Source: JBEEJZ01 sp046046915 (lineage in GTDB: Bacteria > Pseudomonadota > Gammaproteobacteria > Burkholderiales > Burkholderiaceae_C). Taken from it: DNA of 64,000 nucleotides. The notes beneath the pieces were generated by a model. The model was not told the DNA's origin. It made no database searches and saw nothing but the letters and a program-made list of their open reading frames with translations. Shown here one piece after another: positions 8,184-17,107 of the stretch; within the stretch, counting starts at the first letter, position 1; every line of letters starts with the position of its first letter. The stretch covers positions 9,483 through 73,482 of the forward strand of contig JBJOIT010000009.1 of NCBI GenBank assembly GCA_046046915.1. Reading direction: 5' to 3'. A program made the position numbers and the translations under genes.

Positions 8184-9950
8184 TCAGGACAAACCCGGTG
8201 TGGCGCTCAGCACCTCTTCCAACACGGTCATGCCCTCAGCCACGCGCAGGGCTCCAGCCAGACGCAGAGGACGCATGCCATCGGCCAAGGCCTGCCGCTT
8301 GAGCGCATCCATGGTGCCGGAGCCAACCACCTGCTGCCGAAAGGTCTCGCCCACCACCATCAACTCATACAAGCCCATGCGCCCCATGAAACCGGTCATG
8401 CGGCAGTCCACGCAGCCCACAGCCTTGTAGGGGCGGTAGTTACCCTGCAACTGCCAAGGTTTGATGACGTCGGCCAACGCCTGCGGGTCAGCGTCTTCGT
8501 CTGGCTGCTTGCAGTGCTTGCACAGGGTGCGCACCAGGCGCTGGGCCAACACGCCCAACAAGGTGGCGTTGATCAGATAAGGCTCTATGCCAAGCTCCAT
8601 CAACCGGGTCACAGCCGAAGGTGCATCGTTGGTGTGCAGCGTCGAAAACACCAGATGACCGGTCAGCGCCGCCTGAACCGCCATTTCAGCGGTTTGCAGG
8701 TCGCGTATCTCGCCCACCATGATGATGTCGGGGTCCTGGCGCATCAGGGCACGCAGCCCTTCCGGAAAGCCAAAGTCGATTTGCGGCTGCACTTGCGTCT
8801 GGTTGAACGCCGGCTCAATCATCTCGATCGGGTCTTCCACCGTGCTGACGTTGACTTCTTCGGTGGCCACGCGCTTCAGGGTGGAATACAGCGTGGTGGT
8901 CTTGCCCGAACCGGTGGGCCCCGTCACCAAAATGATGCCATGCGGCTTTTTGACCAGTGCCTCCCATCGCTGGGCATCGTGGGGCGTAAAGCCCAGAGCA
9001 TCGAGGTCCTTGACAGCGTTGTCCGGGTCGAAGATGCGCATCACCATCTTCTCGCCAAAAGCCGTGGGCAGCGTGGAGATGCGCATTTCGATCTCGTCGC
9101 CGCGCGGGTTTTTGGTCTTGATGCGGCCGTCCAGCGGCCGGCGCTTTTCCACCACATCCATCCGACCCAGCAACTTGATGCGCGCCGTCATGGCGGTCAT
9201 CACGCCCATGGGCATCTGATACACCGGGTGCAACTTGCCGTCGATACGAAAACGAATCACCCCCTGTTCGCGCCTAGGCTCCAGGTGGATGTCGCTGGCG
9301 CGCTGGTCAAAAGCGTACTGCCAAAGCCAGTCAACCACCTGCACCACGCTCTGGTCGTTGGCGTCAAGCTGCTTGTTGGTCTTGCCCAGCTCCACCAGCT
9401 GCTCAAAGCTGGCGCCGGTTGTGCCGGCACCGGCTTTGTTGGCGGTACGCACCGATTTGGCAAGGGCAAAAAATTCGGCCGTGTAACGCTGAATATCCTG
9501 CGGATTGGCCAACACCCTGCGCACGGCACGCCGGGACTGACGTTCCACTTCAGCCACCCAGTCGGTGACAAAAGGCTGCGAGGTGGCGACCACCACTTCG
9601 GCCGCCGTCACCTGCACCGGCAAGATTTTGTGCCGTTCGGCATAGGCCGCACTCATGGTATCGGCCACCTTGCCCACATCCACCCGCAGGGGGTCGATGC
9701 GCAAATAGGCCATCTGGGCACGCCCAGCCAGCCAGTGTGTCAACAGCTCAATGTCCAGTGGCTTGCCATCACTGGCACGCTGGATGGCAACGCTGGCCAA
9801 TCGCAACAAGGGGTGCTGAGCACTTTCTGCCTGGGCGCAGCGTGCAATGGTGCGATTTGCCTCGTCTGGCGAGACGATCCCATCGGCCTGCAGCCATTTG
9901 ACCAAGAGACGCCAGTCGAGAGGCCCCATAAACGTGGCGTCGGAGGTCAC
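8184..9950 (-). CDS. GspE/PulE/PilB-type secretion ATPase
   Basis: A 588-residue cytoplasmic hexameric ATPase of the type II secretion/type IV pilus family. It has an N-terminal MshEN/T2SSE-N region (residues about 1-160) and then the catalytic domain, with Walker A GPTGSGKTTTLYS near residue 340, the Asp-box STVEDPIEM and Walker B DIIMVGEIRD. A tetracysteine zinc loop follows (CKHCKQ ... CVDCRMTGFMGR). The GTG at 9950 overlaps the upstream stop as GTGA and has an AAGGA site, so it is preferred over the GTG at 10001. No other T2SS or pilus gene is nearby, so the machine it powers must be encoded elsewhere. Confidence 0.85.
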   Translation of the reverse strand: MTSDATFMGPLDWRLLVKWLQADGIVSPDEANRTIARCAQAESAQHPLLRLASVAIQRASDGKPLDIELLTHWLAGRAQMAYLRIDPLRVDVGKVADTMSAAYAERHKILPVQVTAAEVVVATSQPFVTDWVAEVERQSRRAVRRVLANPQDIQRYTAEFFALAKSVRTANKAGAGTTGASFEQLVELGKTNKQLDANDQSVVQVVDWLWQYAFDQRASDIHLEPRREQGVIRFRIDGKLHPVYQMPMGVMTAMTARIKLLGRMDVVEKRRPLDGRIKTKNPRGDEIEMRISTLPTAFGEKMVMRIFDPDNAVKDLDALGFTPHDAQRWEALVKKPHGIILVTGPTGSGKTTTLYSTLKRVATEEVNVSTVEDPIEMIEPAFNQTQVQPQIDFGFPEGLRALMRQDPDIIMVGEIRDLQTAEMAVQAALTGHLVFSTLHTNDAPSAVTRLMELGIEPYLINATLLGVLAQRLVRTLCKHCKQPDEDADPQALADVIKPWQLQGNYRPYKAVGCVDCRMTGFMGRMGLYELMVVGETFRQQVVGSGTMDALKRQALADGMRPLRLAGALRVAEGMTVLEEVLSATPGLS

Positions 9951-10702
9951 TGGATTTCCTTCTTGAGCACCTTTACCCACTTCGTCGCTGGCAGTTGCCA
10001 CTGGGCCTCGATGGCATGGGCACGCTCCATCAAGACAGGACGTTTAGGCACCGAGGGCGTGCGCTGCGCCAGCACCACGGTGTTGCCCTCGCGCGTAGGC
10101 TTGAATGCCCAAATGGCATCACGTCCAAATGCCGCAGCAATGTGATCCACACTGCGCTGAAAGCTCGATGCGCGGCCAAACAAATTAACGGTCATACAAC
10201 CGTCCTCCGTCAGTACACCACGGCAATCGGCATAAAACTCAGGGTTGTCCAACACCGGGGCCGCAGCGTCATCGTCGTATAGGTCAACCTGCAAGGCATC
10301 AACCTGACCCAGCCAGCGCGGCTGACGAATTTCTTGTGAGGCGTCAGCCTGAAGCACTTGCAAGCGGGTGTTATCGGCCGCCAGCTTAAACCAGCCACGG
10401 CAGGCCATGATGACTTGCGGATTGAGCTCAATCGCACAGGTTTTCATGCGCAGCACGCGATGACAAAACTTGGTGAGTGAGGCAGCCCCCAGCCCGAGCT
10501 GCATGGCCTGGCGTTTGGGCACAGACCCGGGCTCAACAAACAGCAGCCAAGCCATCATGCGCTGGATGTATTCGTGCACCAGATCATTGGGAGCATCCAT
10601 GCGCATAGAGCCCTGGATCCAGGGGGTGTCTCCCAGGTGCAGGTGGCGGATGGGACCTTCGTCCGAGAAGTTGACGTCGGGGAGTGGAATGTGGTTTTTC
10701 AC
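9947..10702 (-). CDS. Spermidine synthase-like methyltransferase-fold protein
   Basis: 251 residues with the polyamine-synthase Rossmann fold. It shows QAMQLGLGAASLTKFCHRVL (dcSAM/SAM-binding loop), CAIELNPQVIMACRGWF, VLQADASQEI and a DALQVDLYDDDAAAPVLDNPEFY segment corresponding to the D-loop of SpeE-like proteins. The catalytic Asp-rich loop differs from true SpeE, so polyamine synthesis is not assured. Start is uncertain: GTG at 10702 (VKNHIPLPD) gives a normal N-terminus. A longer reading frame runs into the neighbouring repeat and is rejected. The stop overlaps the GspE-like start by 4 bp, implying translational coupling. Confidence 0.72.
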   Translation of the reverse strand: MKNHIPLPDVNFSDEGPIRHLHLGDTPWIQGSMRMDAPNDLVHEYIQRMMAWLLFVEPGSVPKRQAMQLGLGAASLTKFCHRVLRMKTCAIELNPQVIMACRGWFKLAADNTRLQVLQADASQEIRQPRWLGQVDALQVDLYDDDAAAPVLDNPEFYADCRGVLTEDGCMTVNLFGRASSFQRSVDHIAAAFGRDAIWAFKPTREGNTVVLAQRTPSVPKRPVLMERAHAIEAQWQLPATKWVKVLKKEIQ

Positions 10703-10753
10703 GGTGCGGACATTATTGACCGACTGGAGGGCTTCTAATCCTGCTGGGGACGG

Positions 10754-11290
10754 GGGCCGGGGGCGCCCGGCGGCGGTATCGCTACTACTGCGTAGGGCTG
10801 AGGCCGGGATGTCGCCCCGGCGGGCGAGCTGCTCTCTTTTGGTCGCCAAAAGAAAGTAGCCAAAGAAAAGGCGACCCAAGCGTCTGCGACCCCGCTGCAA
10901 AGCAGCGCGGCACCCTGCGGTGCTCGATCCAGCCGGGTGGCGCGCAAACTCGCTGACGCTCAAACATGCGCACCCCTTGATCCGGCTGCCTCTGCGCTCC
11001 TCGGCGCAGTCGCAATGTGGGAAGTCCGGGTACCCCACCCCTTCTGGTTGCGCCGAGCAGGTTTCTGACACGGGGATGAGAAGAACGCATGTTTGAGCGA
11101 CAGCGAGTTTGCGGGCTTCCCCCGTTTCAGAAAGCAGCGCAGGCTGCCCCGAAGCTTTTTGCTTCGGGGTCGCAAACAGCGGGGTCGCCTTTCTTTTGCT
11201 TACTTTCTCTTTGGCGAAGCAAAGAAAAGTGTGGCGCTGCCGGGCGCCCCAGGCCTCTGCCCTACGCAGTAGTAAACACATCACCCCCGG
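10754..11290. repeat. Dispersed inverted-pair repeat, copy 1 (right arm shortened)
   Basis: The core, 10783-11275, is bounded by inverted TACTACTGCGTAGGGC. The left half carries CGCCAAAAGAAAGTAGCC and the hairpin CGCTGC-AAA-GCAGCG. The right half carries CCCCGAAGC-TTTTT-GCTTCGGGG and then GGTCGCCTTTCTTTTGCTT. Compared with copies 2 and 3, about 60 bp of the right arm are missing, apparently by deletion between GGCCTCTG and GGCCTCCG. The weaker outer flanks (CTAATCCTGCTGGGG left, its near-complement right) extend the palindrome. It fills the 609-bp gap between urtE and the spermidine-synthase-like gene, which holds no credible protein gene. Confidence 0.85.
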
Positions 11291-11311
11291 CAGGATCAGT
11301 ACGCACCTCGA

Positions 11312-12004
11312 TCAAATCGCCACCAACTCCCTCACCCCATCAATCTCCATATTGGCCCCCTGCCCCCGGGCCAAGACCGAGCCGCGTTCCATCACGATGT
11401 AGTCATCGGCCAGCTCGCGGGCAAAGTCGTAGTACTGCTCGCACAGCAAAATGGCCATGTCACCACGATTGGCCAGCATGCGGATCACGCGGCCGATGTC
11501 CTTGATGATGCTGGGCTGGATGCCTTCGGTCGGCTCGTCCAGGATCAGCAGCTTGGGGCCGGCAGCTAAGGCGCGGGCAATGGCGAGCTGTTGCTGTTGC
11601 CCGCCCGACAAATCGCCACCGCGACGGTTCAGCATCTGCTTGAGCACGGGAAACAGCTCGAACAACTCGGACGGAATGGGCGTGCTCGCGCTTTTGTAGG
11701 CCAGACCCATGCGCAGGTTTTCTTCAACGGTCAGGCGGGCAAAGATTTCGCGGCCCTGGGGCACAAAGCCCATGCCGGCACGGGCGCGCTCGTAAGGGGT
11801 AGCTTTGTGAATGGGCTTGCCATCAAACTCGATCGTGCCGGTCTTGATGGGCACCAGACCCATCAGGCTTTTCAGCAAGGTGGTTTTGCCCACGCCATTG
11901 CGGCCCAGCAGCACCGTGACCTTGCCCAGTTGCGTGGTCAGGCTCACGTCACGCAGGATGTGTGAGCCGCCGTAGTATTGGTTGATATTCTTGACGTTCA
12001 GCAT
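11312..12004 (-). CDS. urtE: Urea ABC transporter ATP-binding protein UrtE
   Basis: A 230-residue LivF-type ATPase. It has Walker A LLGRNGVGKTTLL, the signature LSGGQQQQLAIARAL and Walker B LLILDEPTEGIQPSI. The GIQPSI tail of Walker B and the position as last gene of urtABCDE support UrtE. It acts at the inner face of the membrane with UrtD to power urea uptake by UrtB/UrtC. It starts 54 bp after urtD. Repeat copy 1 begins just downstream of its stop, so transcription probably ends inside that structured DNA. Confidence 0.92.
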   Translation of the reverse strand: MLNVKNINQYYGGSHILRDVSLTTQLGKVTVLLGRNGVGKTTLLKSLMGLVPIKTGTIEFDGKPIHKATPYERARAGMGFVPQGREIFARLTVEENLRMGLAYKSASTPIPSELFELFPVLKQMLNRRGGDLSGGQQQQLAIARALAAGPKLLILDEPTEGIQPSIIKDIGRVIRMLANRGDMAILLCEQYYDFARELADDYIVMERGSVLARGQGANMEIDGVRELVAI

Positions 12005-12058
12005 CTCATTGATCTCGGGGCAGAGTAGCGGCAGGGCCGCAAACGCGGGGTGGCATCG

Positions 12059-12934
12059 TCATCGTCCCAGGTAAACCTCGATCACCCGCTCGTCCGACTG
12101 CACTTGCTCCAGCGTGCCTTGCGCCAGCACAGATCCGTCGCACAGCACTGTCACGATGTCGGAAATGGTCTTGATAAAGCTCATGTCGTGCTCCACCACC
12201 ATCAGCGAGTGCTTGCCCTTGAGCGTGAGAAACAGCTCCGCAGTGCGGGCCGTTTCCTCGTCGGTCATGCCAGCCACGGGCTCGTCGAGCAAGAGCAGCT
12301 TGGGGTCCTGCATCAGCAGCATGCCAATTTCCAGCCACTGCTTCTGCCCGTGGCTCAGGGTGCCGGCGAGGCGCGTCACGCTGTCGGCCAGGTGGATGGT
12401 GTGCAGGATTTCTGCCAGGCGGTCGCTTTGCGCCGAATCCAGGCTGAACAGCATCGATGCCTTCACGCCCTTGTTGGTTTTGAGCGCCAGTTCCAGGTTT
12501 TCAAACACCGTGAGCTGCTCAAACACCGTGGGTTTCTGGAACTTGCGGCCGATACCCAGCTGAGCAATCTCGGGCTCTTTGTAGCGCAGTAAATCGATCG
12601 TGCTGCCAAAGTACACGCGCCCTTCGTCCGGGCGGGTCTTGCCCGTGATGATGTCCATCATGGTGGTCTTGCCCGCACCGTTGGGGCCAATGATGCAGCG
12701 CAGCTCGCCCGGGGCGATGTCCAGACTGAGCTTGTTGATGGCCTTGAAACCATCAAAGCTCACACTCACGTCCTCCAAATACAAGATGCGTCCATGGGTC
12801 ACATCCACTTCGCCAGGCGTGGCAATGCGCGAAAAACCAGCGCTACGACCACCCGACTCGGTTTGCCCATCTTTCACCTTCTGGGCTTGGGCTTCGGCGC
12901 GCTTCGCGCCCTCTTCCATCAAATCGGGCGTCAT
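12059..12934 (-). CDS. urtD: Urea ABC transporter ATP-binding protein UrtD
   Basis: A 291-residue LivG-type ATPase with a charged N-terminal extension of about 45 residues before the ABC domain. It has Walker A IGPNGAGKTTMMDIITGKTRP, the signature TLSHGQKQWLEIGMLL and Walker B LLLLDEPVAGMTDEE. SHGQKQWLEIGM and the TDEET tail are typical of UrtD. The start codon overlaps the urtC stop as ATGA, so the two are translationally coupled. Confidence 0.93.
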   Translation of the reverse strand: MTPDLMEEGAKRAEAQAQKVKDGQTESGGRSAGFSRIATPGEVDVTHGRILYLEDVSVSFDGFKAINKLSLDIAPGELRCIIGPNGAGKTTMMDIITGKTRPDEGRVYFGSTIDLLRYKEPEIAQLGIGRKFQKPTVFEQLTVFENLELALKTNKGVKASMLFSLDSAQSDRLAEILHTIHLADSVTRLAGTLSHGQKQWLEIGMLLMQDPKLLLLDEPVAGMTDEETARTAELFLTLKGKHSLMVVEHDMSFIKTISDIVTVLCDGSVLAQGTLEQVQSDERVIEVYLGR

Positions 12935-14043
12935 GCCTGCTCTCCCTTCAACTTCTTCACCAGGCCCACAATGCCCTGGGGCAAAAACAGGGTCACGGCA
13001 ATGAACAAGGCACCCAAAAAGTACAGCCAGAATTCAGGCGCGGTCACGGTCAGCCAGCTCTTGGCGCCATTGACGATGAAGGCGCCCACAATGGGGCCGA
13101 TCAGCGTGGCACGCCCACCCACGGCCGCCCAGATGGCAATCTCGATCGAGTTGGCAGGGCTCATTTCGCTGGGGTTGATGATGCCGATCTGCGGCACATA
13201 CAAAGCCCCTGCCACACCACACATTACCGCCGAGATCACCCAGATGGTGAGCTTGTAGCCTATGGGTGAGTAGCCCGAGAACATGACACGGCTTTCGGCA
13301 TCACGCACAGCCTGCAGCACCCGGCCAAATTTGCTGCCCACCAGCCATTTGGCAAACAGATAGAAACCCAGAAGGGTCAGGCCGGTCAACACGAACAACA
13401 GCATGCGCATGCTGGGCGTGGCAATCGGTGTCCCCAGAATCCGCTTGAAGTCGGTGAAGCCGTTGTTGCCGCCAAAGCCGGTTTCATTGCGAAAGAACAG
13501 CAGCATGGCCGCAAAGGTCATGGCCTGGGTGATGATGGAGAAGTACACCCCCTTGATCCGCGAACGAAACGCGAAATAGCCAAACACAAAAGCCACCAGG
13601 CCAGGCACCAGCACGATCAGCAGCAGGGTGGCCACAAAGCTGTCCGAAAAGGTCCAGTGCCACGGCAAGGTTTTCCAGTCCAGAAACACCATGAAGTCAG
13701 GCAACTCGCTTTTGTAATTGCCTTCCAGACCAATCTGCCGCATGAGATACATGCCCATCACATAGCCGCCCAGGGCAAAAAACAGGCCATGCCCCAGGCT
13801 CAGGATGCCGGTGTAGCCCCAGATGAGGTCCATGGCTAGGGCGCAAATGGCATAGCACATGATCTTGGCGGTCAGCGCCACGGCATAGTCGCTCATGTGC
13901 AGCAGGCTGCCTTCGGGCACCAGCAGGTTCAGTACCGGGGCCAGCGCGCAAACGACCAGCAGGGCCACCCAAAAGGCGCTCCAGCCCTTGCGTGTCAGCA
14001 GCGGTGCGGGTGCAGGAAGTTTCAATTGATGTGTAGAGCTCAT
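12931..14043 (-). CDS. urtC: Urea ABC transporter permease UrtC
   Basis: A 370-residue LivM-type permease with about ten membrane spans. It contains MDLIWGYTGILSLGHGLFFALGGYVMGMYLM, the conserved branched-chain/urea permease segment, and a long periplasmic loop (GNYKSELPDFMVFLDWKTLPWHW) found in UrtC rather than LivM. It pairs with UrtB as the membrane channel. It starts 4 bp after the urtB stop. Confidence 0.93.
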   Translation of the reverse strand: MSSTHQLKLPAPAPLLTRKGWSAFWVALLVVCALAPVLNLLVPEGSLLHMSDYAVALTAKIMCYAICALAMDLIWGYTGILSLGHGLFFALGGYVMGMYLMRQIGLEGNYKSELPDFMVFLDWKTLPWHWTFSDSFVATLLLIVLVPGLVAFVFGYFAFRSRIKGVYFSIITQAMTFAAMLLFFRNETGFGGNNGFTDFKRILGTPIATPSMRMLLFVLTGLTLLGFYLFAKWLVGSKFGRVLQAVRDAESRVMFSGYSPIGYKLTIWVISAVMCGVAGALYVPQIGIINPSEMSPANSIEIAIWAAVGGRATLIGPIVGAFIVNGAKSWLTVTAPEFWLYFLGALFIAVTLFLPQGIVGLVKKLKGEQA

Positions 14044-14047
14044 GGTG

Positions 14048-15628
14048 TCAGGCCTCCGCAGAACGGCCTTTCATCGCAAAAATGCCTTGCGGGCGCTTCT
14101 GGATGAAGATGATGATGAGAACCAGAACGGCAATCTTGGCGAGCACAGCGCCAGTCCAGCCTTCCAGAAACTTGTTGAGCACGCCCAAGCCCAGGGCCGC
14201 GTACACGGTGCCGGCAAGCTGACCGACGCCGCCTAACACCACGACCATGAAGGAATCCACGATGTAGTTCTGGCCCAGATCCGGCCCCACATTGCCCACC
14301 TGACTCAGCGCGCAGCCGGCCAGGCCGGCAATGCCCGAACCCAAGGCAAAGGCATAGGTGTCGATGCGTGCCGTGTTGACGCCCATGCACGAGGCAGTGG
14401 GGCGGTTTTGGGTCACCGCACGGACAAACAGCCCCAAACGGGTGCGGCTGATCAGCCACGACACACCCAGCAACACGGCCAAGGCAAAGGCCACAATCAC
14501 CAGCCGGTTGTAGGGCAAGGACAAATTGCCCAGCACCTGCACGCCGCCACTCATCCAGGAGGGGTTTTCCACACCCACGTTCTGAGCACCAAACACGGTG
14601 CGCACCAGCTGCATCAGCACCAGACTGATGCCCCAGGTGGCCAGCAGGGTCTCGAGAGGACGGCCATACAAGAAACGCAGCACACTGCGCTCCATGGCTG
14701 CACCCATCAGTGCCGACGCCATAAAGGCCACGGGTATGGCCGCCAGCAGATACCAGTCAAAAGCGCCCGGCAGGTATTTTTGAAACAGGCCTTGCACCAC
14801 ATAGGTGGCGTAGGCACCAATCATCATGAGCTCACCGTGGGCCATGTTGATCACGCCCATCAGGCCGTATGTAATGGCCAGGCCCAGCGCCACCAGCAGC
14901 AGGATGGAGCCCAGACTGATGCCACTGAAGATGGCCCCCAGCTTGTCACCCCAAGCCAACTCGGCCTCGACCTTTTTCAGGGCAGCCTCCAAGGCGGTTT
15001 TCACGTCGGCATCAGTCTCTTCGCTGATGCGGGCCAGCAAGACCGTCTTGCTGGTGGGCTGGCTGCTTTGCGCCAACAGGGCGGCAGCCTCCAGGCGCTT
15101 GGCCTTGTCCGGGCTGGCGAGCAGCAAGGAGCTGCGGATCAAACCCAGCTGGTCACGAATGGCCGGCACCTGCTCCGCAGCGTAGGCCTTGTCGATCAAT
15201 GGCGTCAGGCTTTCATCGGCGCCACCTAAAAGGGTTTTGACGGCATCGGCGCGAACCTTGTCGTCCTTGGAGAAGAGTTTGAGCGATGCCAAAGCCGTGT
15301 CGATGGCGCCGCGCATGCGGTTGTTGTTGATGACGTCTTCGGCGTCGTCAGGCACGGGTACCTCGGCGCCACTCACCGGGTCAAAGCCCTTGCCGTCTTG
15401 CAGAACGTAAACCTGCTTGGCCGTGGTTTTGACGGCGTCGTCGCCCAGCGCCTGTATGAAGGCTGCTGTTTTGTCGTCTGCAGCCGCCAACGCCTTGTTC
15501 AGCGCCTCGATGCGAGTGTCGGCCTCGCCCACGGACATGCCACGGGCCTCGTCGGCGGTCAGCGCTGATGCCAGCGAGCCAGACAGCGCCAGAAGCATTG
15601 CCAGCAGACCTAAATAAATTCGTTTCAT
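14048..15628 (-). CDS. urtB: Urea ABC transporter permease UrtB
   Basis: 526 residues: a signal sequence (ending near LASALTADEA), then a soluble helical region to about residue 215, then a LivH-type permease with about eight spans. The permease part contains GLMGVINMAHGELMMIGAYATYVVQ and VTQNRPTASCMGVNTARIDTYAFALGSGIAGLAGCAL. The N-terminal periplasmic extension is characteristic of UrtB and separates it from LivH. It is the first gene after an internal terminator that follows urtA. Confidence 0.93.
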   Translation of the reverse strand: MKRIYLGLLAMLLALSGSLASALTADEARGMSVGEADTRIEALNKALAAADDKTAAFIQALGDDAVKTTAKQVYVLQDGKGFDPVSGAEVPVPDDAEDVINNNRMRGAIDTALASLKLFSKDDKVRADAVKTLLGGADESLTPLIDKAYAAEQVPAIRDQLGLIRSSLLLASPDKAKRLEAAALLAQSSQPTSKTVLLARISEETDADVKTALEAALKKVEAELAWGDKLGAIFSGISLGSILLLVALGLAITYGLMGVINMAHGELMMIGAYATYVVQGLFQKYLPGAFDWYLLAAIPVAFMASALMGAAMERSVLRFLYGRPLETLLATWGISLVLMQLVRTVFGAQNVGVENPSWMSGGVQVLGNLSLPYNRLVIVAFALAVLLGVSWLISRTRLGLFVRAVTQNRPTASCMGVNTARIDTYAFALGSGIAGLAGCALSQVGNVGPDLGQNYIVDSFMVVVLGGVGQLAGTVYAALGLGVLNKFLEGWTGAVLAKIAVLVLIIIFIQKRPQGIFAMKGRSAEA

Positions 15629-15648
15629 GTGGGGATCACATTTCCATC

Positions 15649-15678
15649 AAAAAACGGCGGGGCGTGACACCCCGCCGT
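15649..15678 (-). terminator. Intergenic terminator between urtA and urtB
   Basis: ACGGCGGGG (15654-15662) pairs with CCCCGCCGT (15670-15678) around a 7-base loop. On the minus strand the stem is followed by TTTTTT, a textbook intrinsic terminator. Lying 97 bp-wide between urtA and urtB, it probably lets most transcripts stop after urtA, giving excess binding protein over permease. Confidence 0.85.
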
Positions 15679-15725
15679 CCTGGACAGCCGCACCGCAGCG
15701 CGGCCGTCAATTCAGGAGAAGCAAA

Positions 15726-17000
15726 TTACTTCTTCGCGGGCTCGTCAGGCTTGCCTTCGTTGCCTTCCACGAACGGGCTCCATGGCTTGGCCTTCACAGG
15801 GCCTGGGGTCTTCCACACCACATTGAACTGACCGTCGGCCTTGACTTCGCCGATGAACACCGACTTGTGCAAGTGGTGGTTTTTCTCATCCATCTTGGAC
15901 ACGATGCCGCTAGGAGCCTTGAAGGTTTGACCGGCCATGGCCTTGATCACGGCATCTACATCGGTGGTCTTGGCCTTCTCGACGGCCTGCTTCCACATGT
16001 TGATACCGATATACGTGGCTTCCATCGGATCGTTGGTCAAAGGCTTGTCCTTGTGACCGGCGATGTTCTTGGCCTTGGCGTAATCGGACCACTTCTTGAT
16101 GAAAGCCGTGTTGTCGGCGTTCTTGATGCTCATGAAGTAGTTCCAGGCAGCCAGGTGGCCCACCAGCGGTTTGGTGTCCACGCCGCGCAGCTCTTCTTCA
16201 CCCACCGAGAAAGCCACAACTGGCACATCCTTGGCCTTCAGACCGGCGTTGCCCAGCTCTTTGTAGAAAGGCACGTTGGAGTCACCGTTGATGGTGGAAA
16301 CCACAGCGGTCTTGCCACCGGCGCTGAACTTCTTGATGTCAGCCACGATGGTTTGATAGTCGGAGTGACCAAACGGGGTGTACTTTTCGTCGATGTCAGA
16401 CTCTTTCACGCCCTTGCTCTTGAGGTAGGCGCGCAAAATTTTGTTGGTCGTGCGGGGGTACACATAGTCAGTACCCAACAGAACCCAACGCTTGGCAGCG
16501 CCGCCGTCCTTGCTCATCAGGTAATCCACCGCAGGAATGGCCTGCTGGTTAGGTGCAGCACCGGTGTAGAACACGTTTTTGGAGAGCTCTTCACCTTCGT
16601 ACTGAACGGGGTAGAACAGCAAGCCATTGAGTTCTTCAACCACCGGCAGCACAGACTTACGTGACACGGAAGTCCAGCAACCGAAGATGACTGCAACCTT
16701 GTCTTGCGTCAGCAGCTGCTTGGTCTTGTCGGCAAACAGGGGCCAGTTGGAAGCGGGGTCAACCACCACGGGCTCGAGCTTCTTGCCCAGCACGCCGCCT
16801 TTGGCATTGATCTCATCAATGGCCATCAGCACGGTGTCTTTGAGGACGGTTTCAGAAATAGCCATTGTGCCCGACAGGCTGTGCAACACACCCACCTTGA
16901 TGGTGTCGGCTGCCAATGCCTGAGAGGCCAAAGACAAAGTTCCAGCTGCCAGAGCGGCGGCAAAAGCGATGGTCTTGAGATGTCCGCGACGATTCATCAT
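15726..17000 (-). CDS. urtA: Urea ABC transporter substrate-binding protein UrtA
   Basis: A 424-residue periplasmic binding protein with a signal peptide (basic N-terminus, then AFAAALAAGTLSLASQALA, cleavage before ADTIKVG). The mature start DTIKVGVLHSLSGTMAISE and the motif FGCWTSVSRKSVLPVVEE are diagnostic of UrtA rather than LivK. It delivers urea to UrtBC. The ribosome site GGAGAAAC precedes ATGATG. A sigma-54 promoter lies 65-79 bp upstream. No urease or urea carboxylase gene is in the window. Confidence 0.95.
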   Translation of the reverse strand: MMNRRGHLKTIAFAAALAAGTLSLASQALAADTIKVGVLHSLSGTMAISETVLKDTVLMAIDEINAKGGVLGKKLEPVVVDPASNWPLFADKTKQLLTQDKVAVIFGCWTSVSRKSVLPVVEELNGLLFYPVQYEGEELSKNVFYTGAAPNQQAIPAVDYLMSKDGGAAKRWVLLGTDYVYPRTTNKILRAYLKSKGVKESDIDEKYTPFGHSDYQTIVADIKKFSAGGKTAVVSTINGDSNVPFYKELGNAGLKAKDVPVVAFSVGEEELRGVDTKPLVGHLAAWNYFMSIKNADNTAFIKKWSDYAKAKNIAGHKDKPLTNDPMEATYIGINMWKQAVEKAKTTDVDAVIKAMAGQTFKAPSGIVSKMDEKNHHLHKSVFIGEVKADGQFNVVWKTPGPVKAKPWSPFVEGNEGKPDEPAKK

Positions 17001-17064
17001 GTTTCTCCAAAAAAACGAAAAGGTTGGAACGGCAGTTTGGGATAAACGGCTCGGAAGGGTCTAA

Positions 17065-17079
17065 GCAAGGGGTGTGCCA
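17065..17079 (-). promoter_or_regulatory. Sigma-54 (RpoN) promoter of urtA
   Basis: On the minus strand the sequence reads TGGCAC-N5-TTGC, preceded by T and followed by T, a full match to the -24/-12 consensus (YTGGCACrNNNNTTGCW). The predicted transcript starts near 17053, about 50 bp before the urtA ATG. Nitrogen-limitation control through NtrC is the usual partner for urt operons. I could not identify a clear NtrC dimer site, and the usual enhancer distance falls inside repeat copy 2. Confidence 0.85.
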
Positions 17080-17107
17080 AGGTGTGGTTTTCCTTGTTCA
17101 GGGTGAA

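Noticed and set aside
8514..10145. Plus-strand reading frame of 543 codons opposite the GspE-like gene
   Set aside because: Shadow frame. The minus strand has intact Walker A/B and zinc motifs.
10703..11284. N-terminal extension of the spermidine-synthase-like frame into repeat copy 1
   Set aside because: The extension is made entirely of repeat DNA and has no family similarity; the GTG at 10702 gives a normal-length protein.
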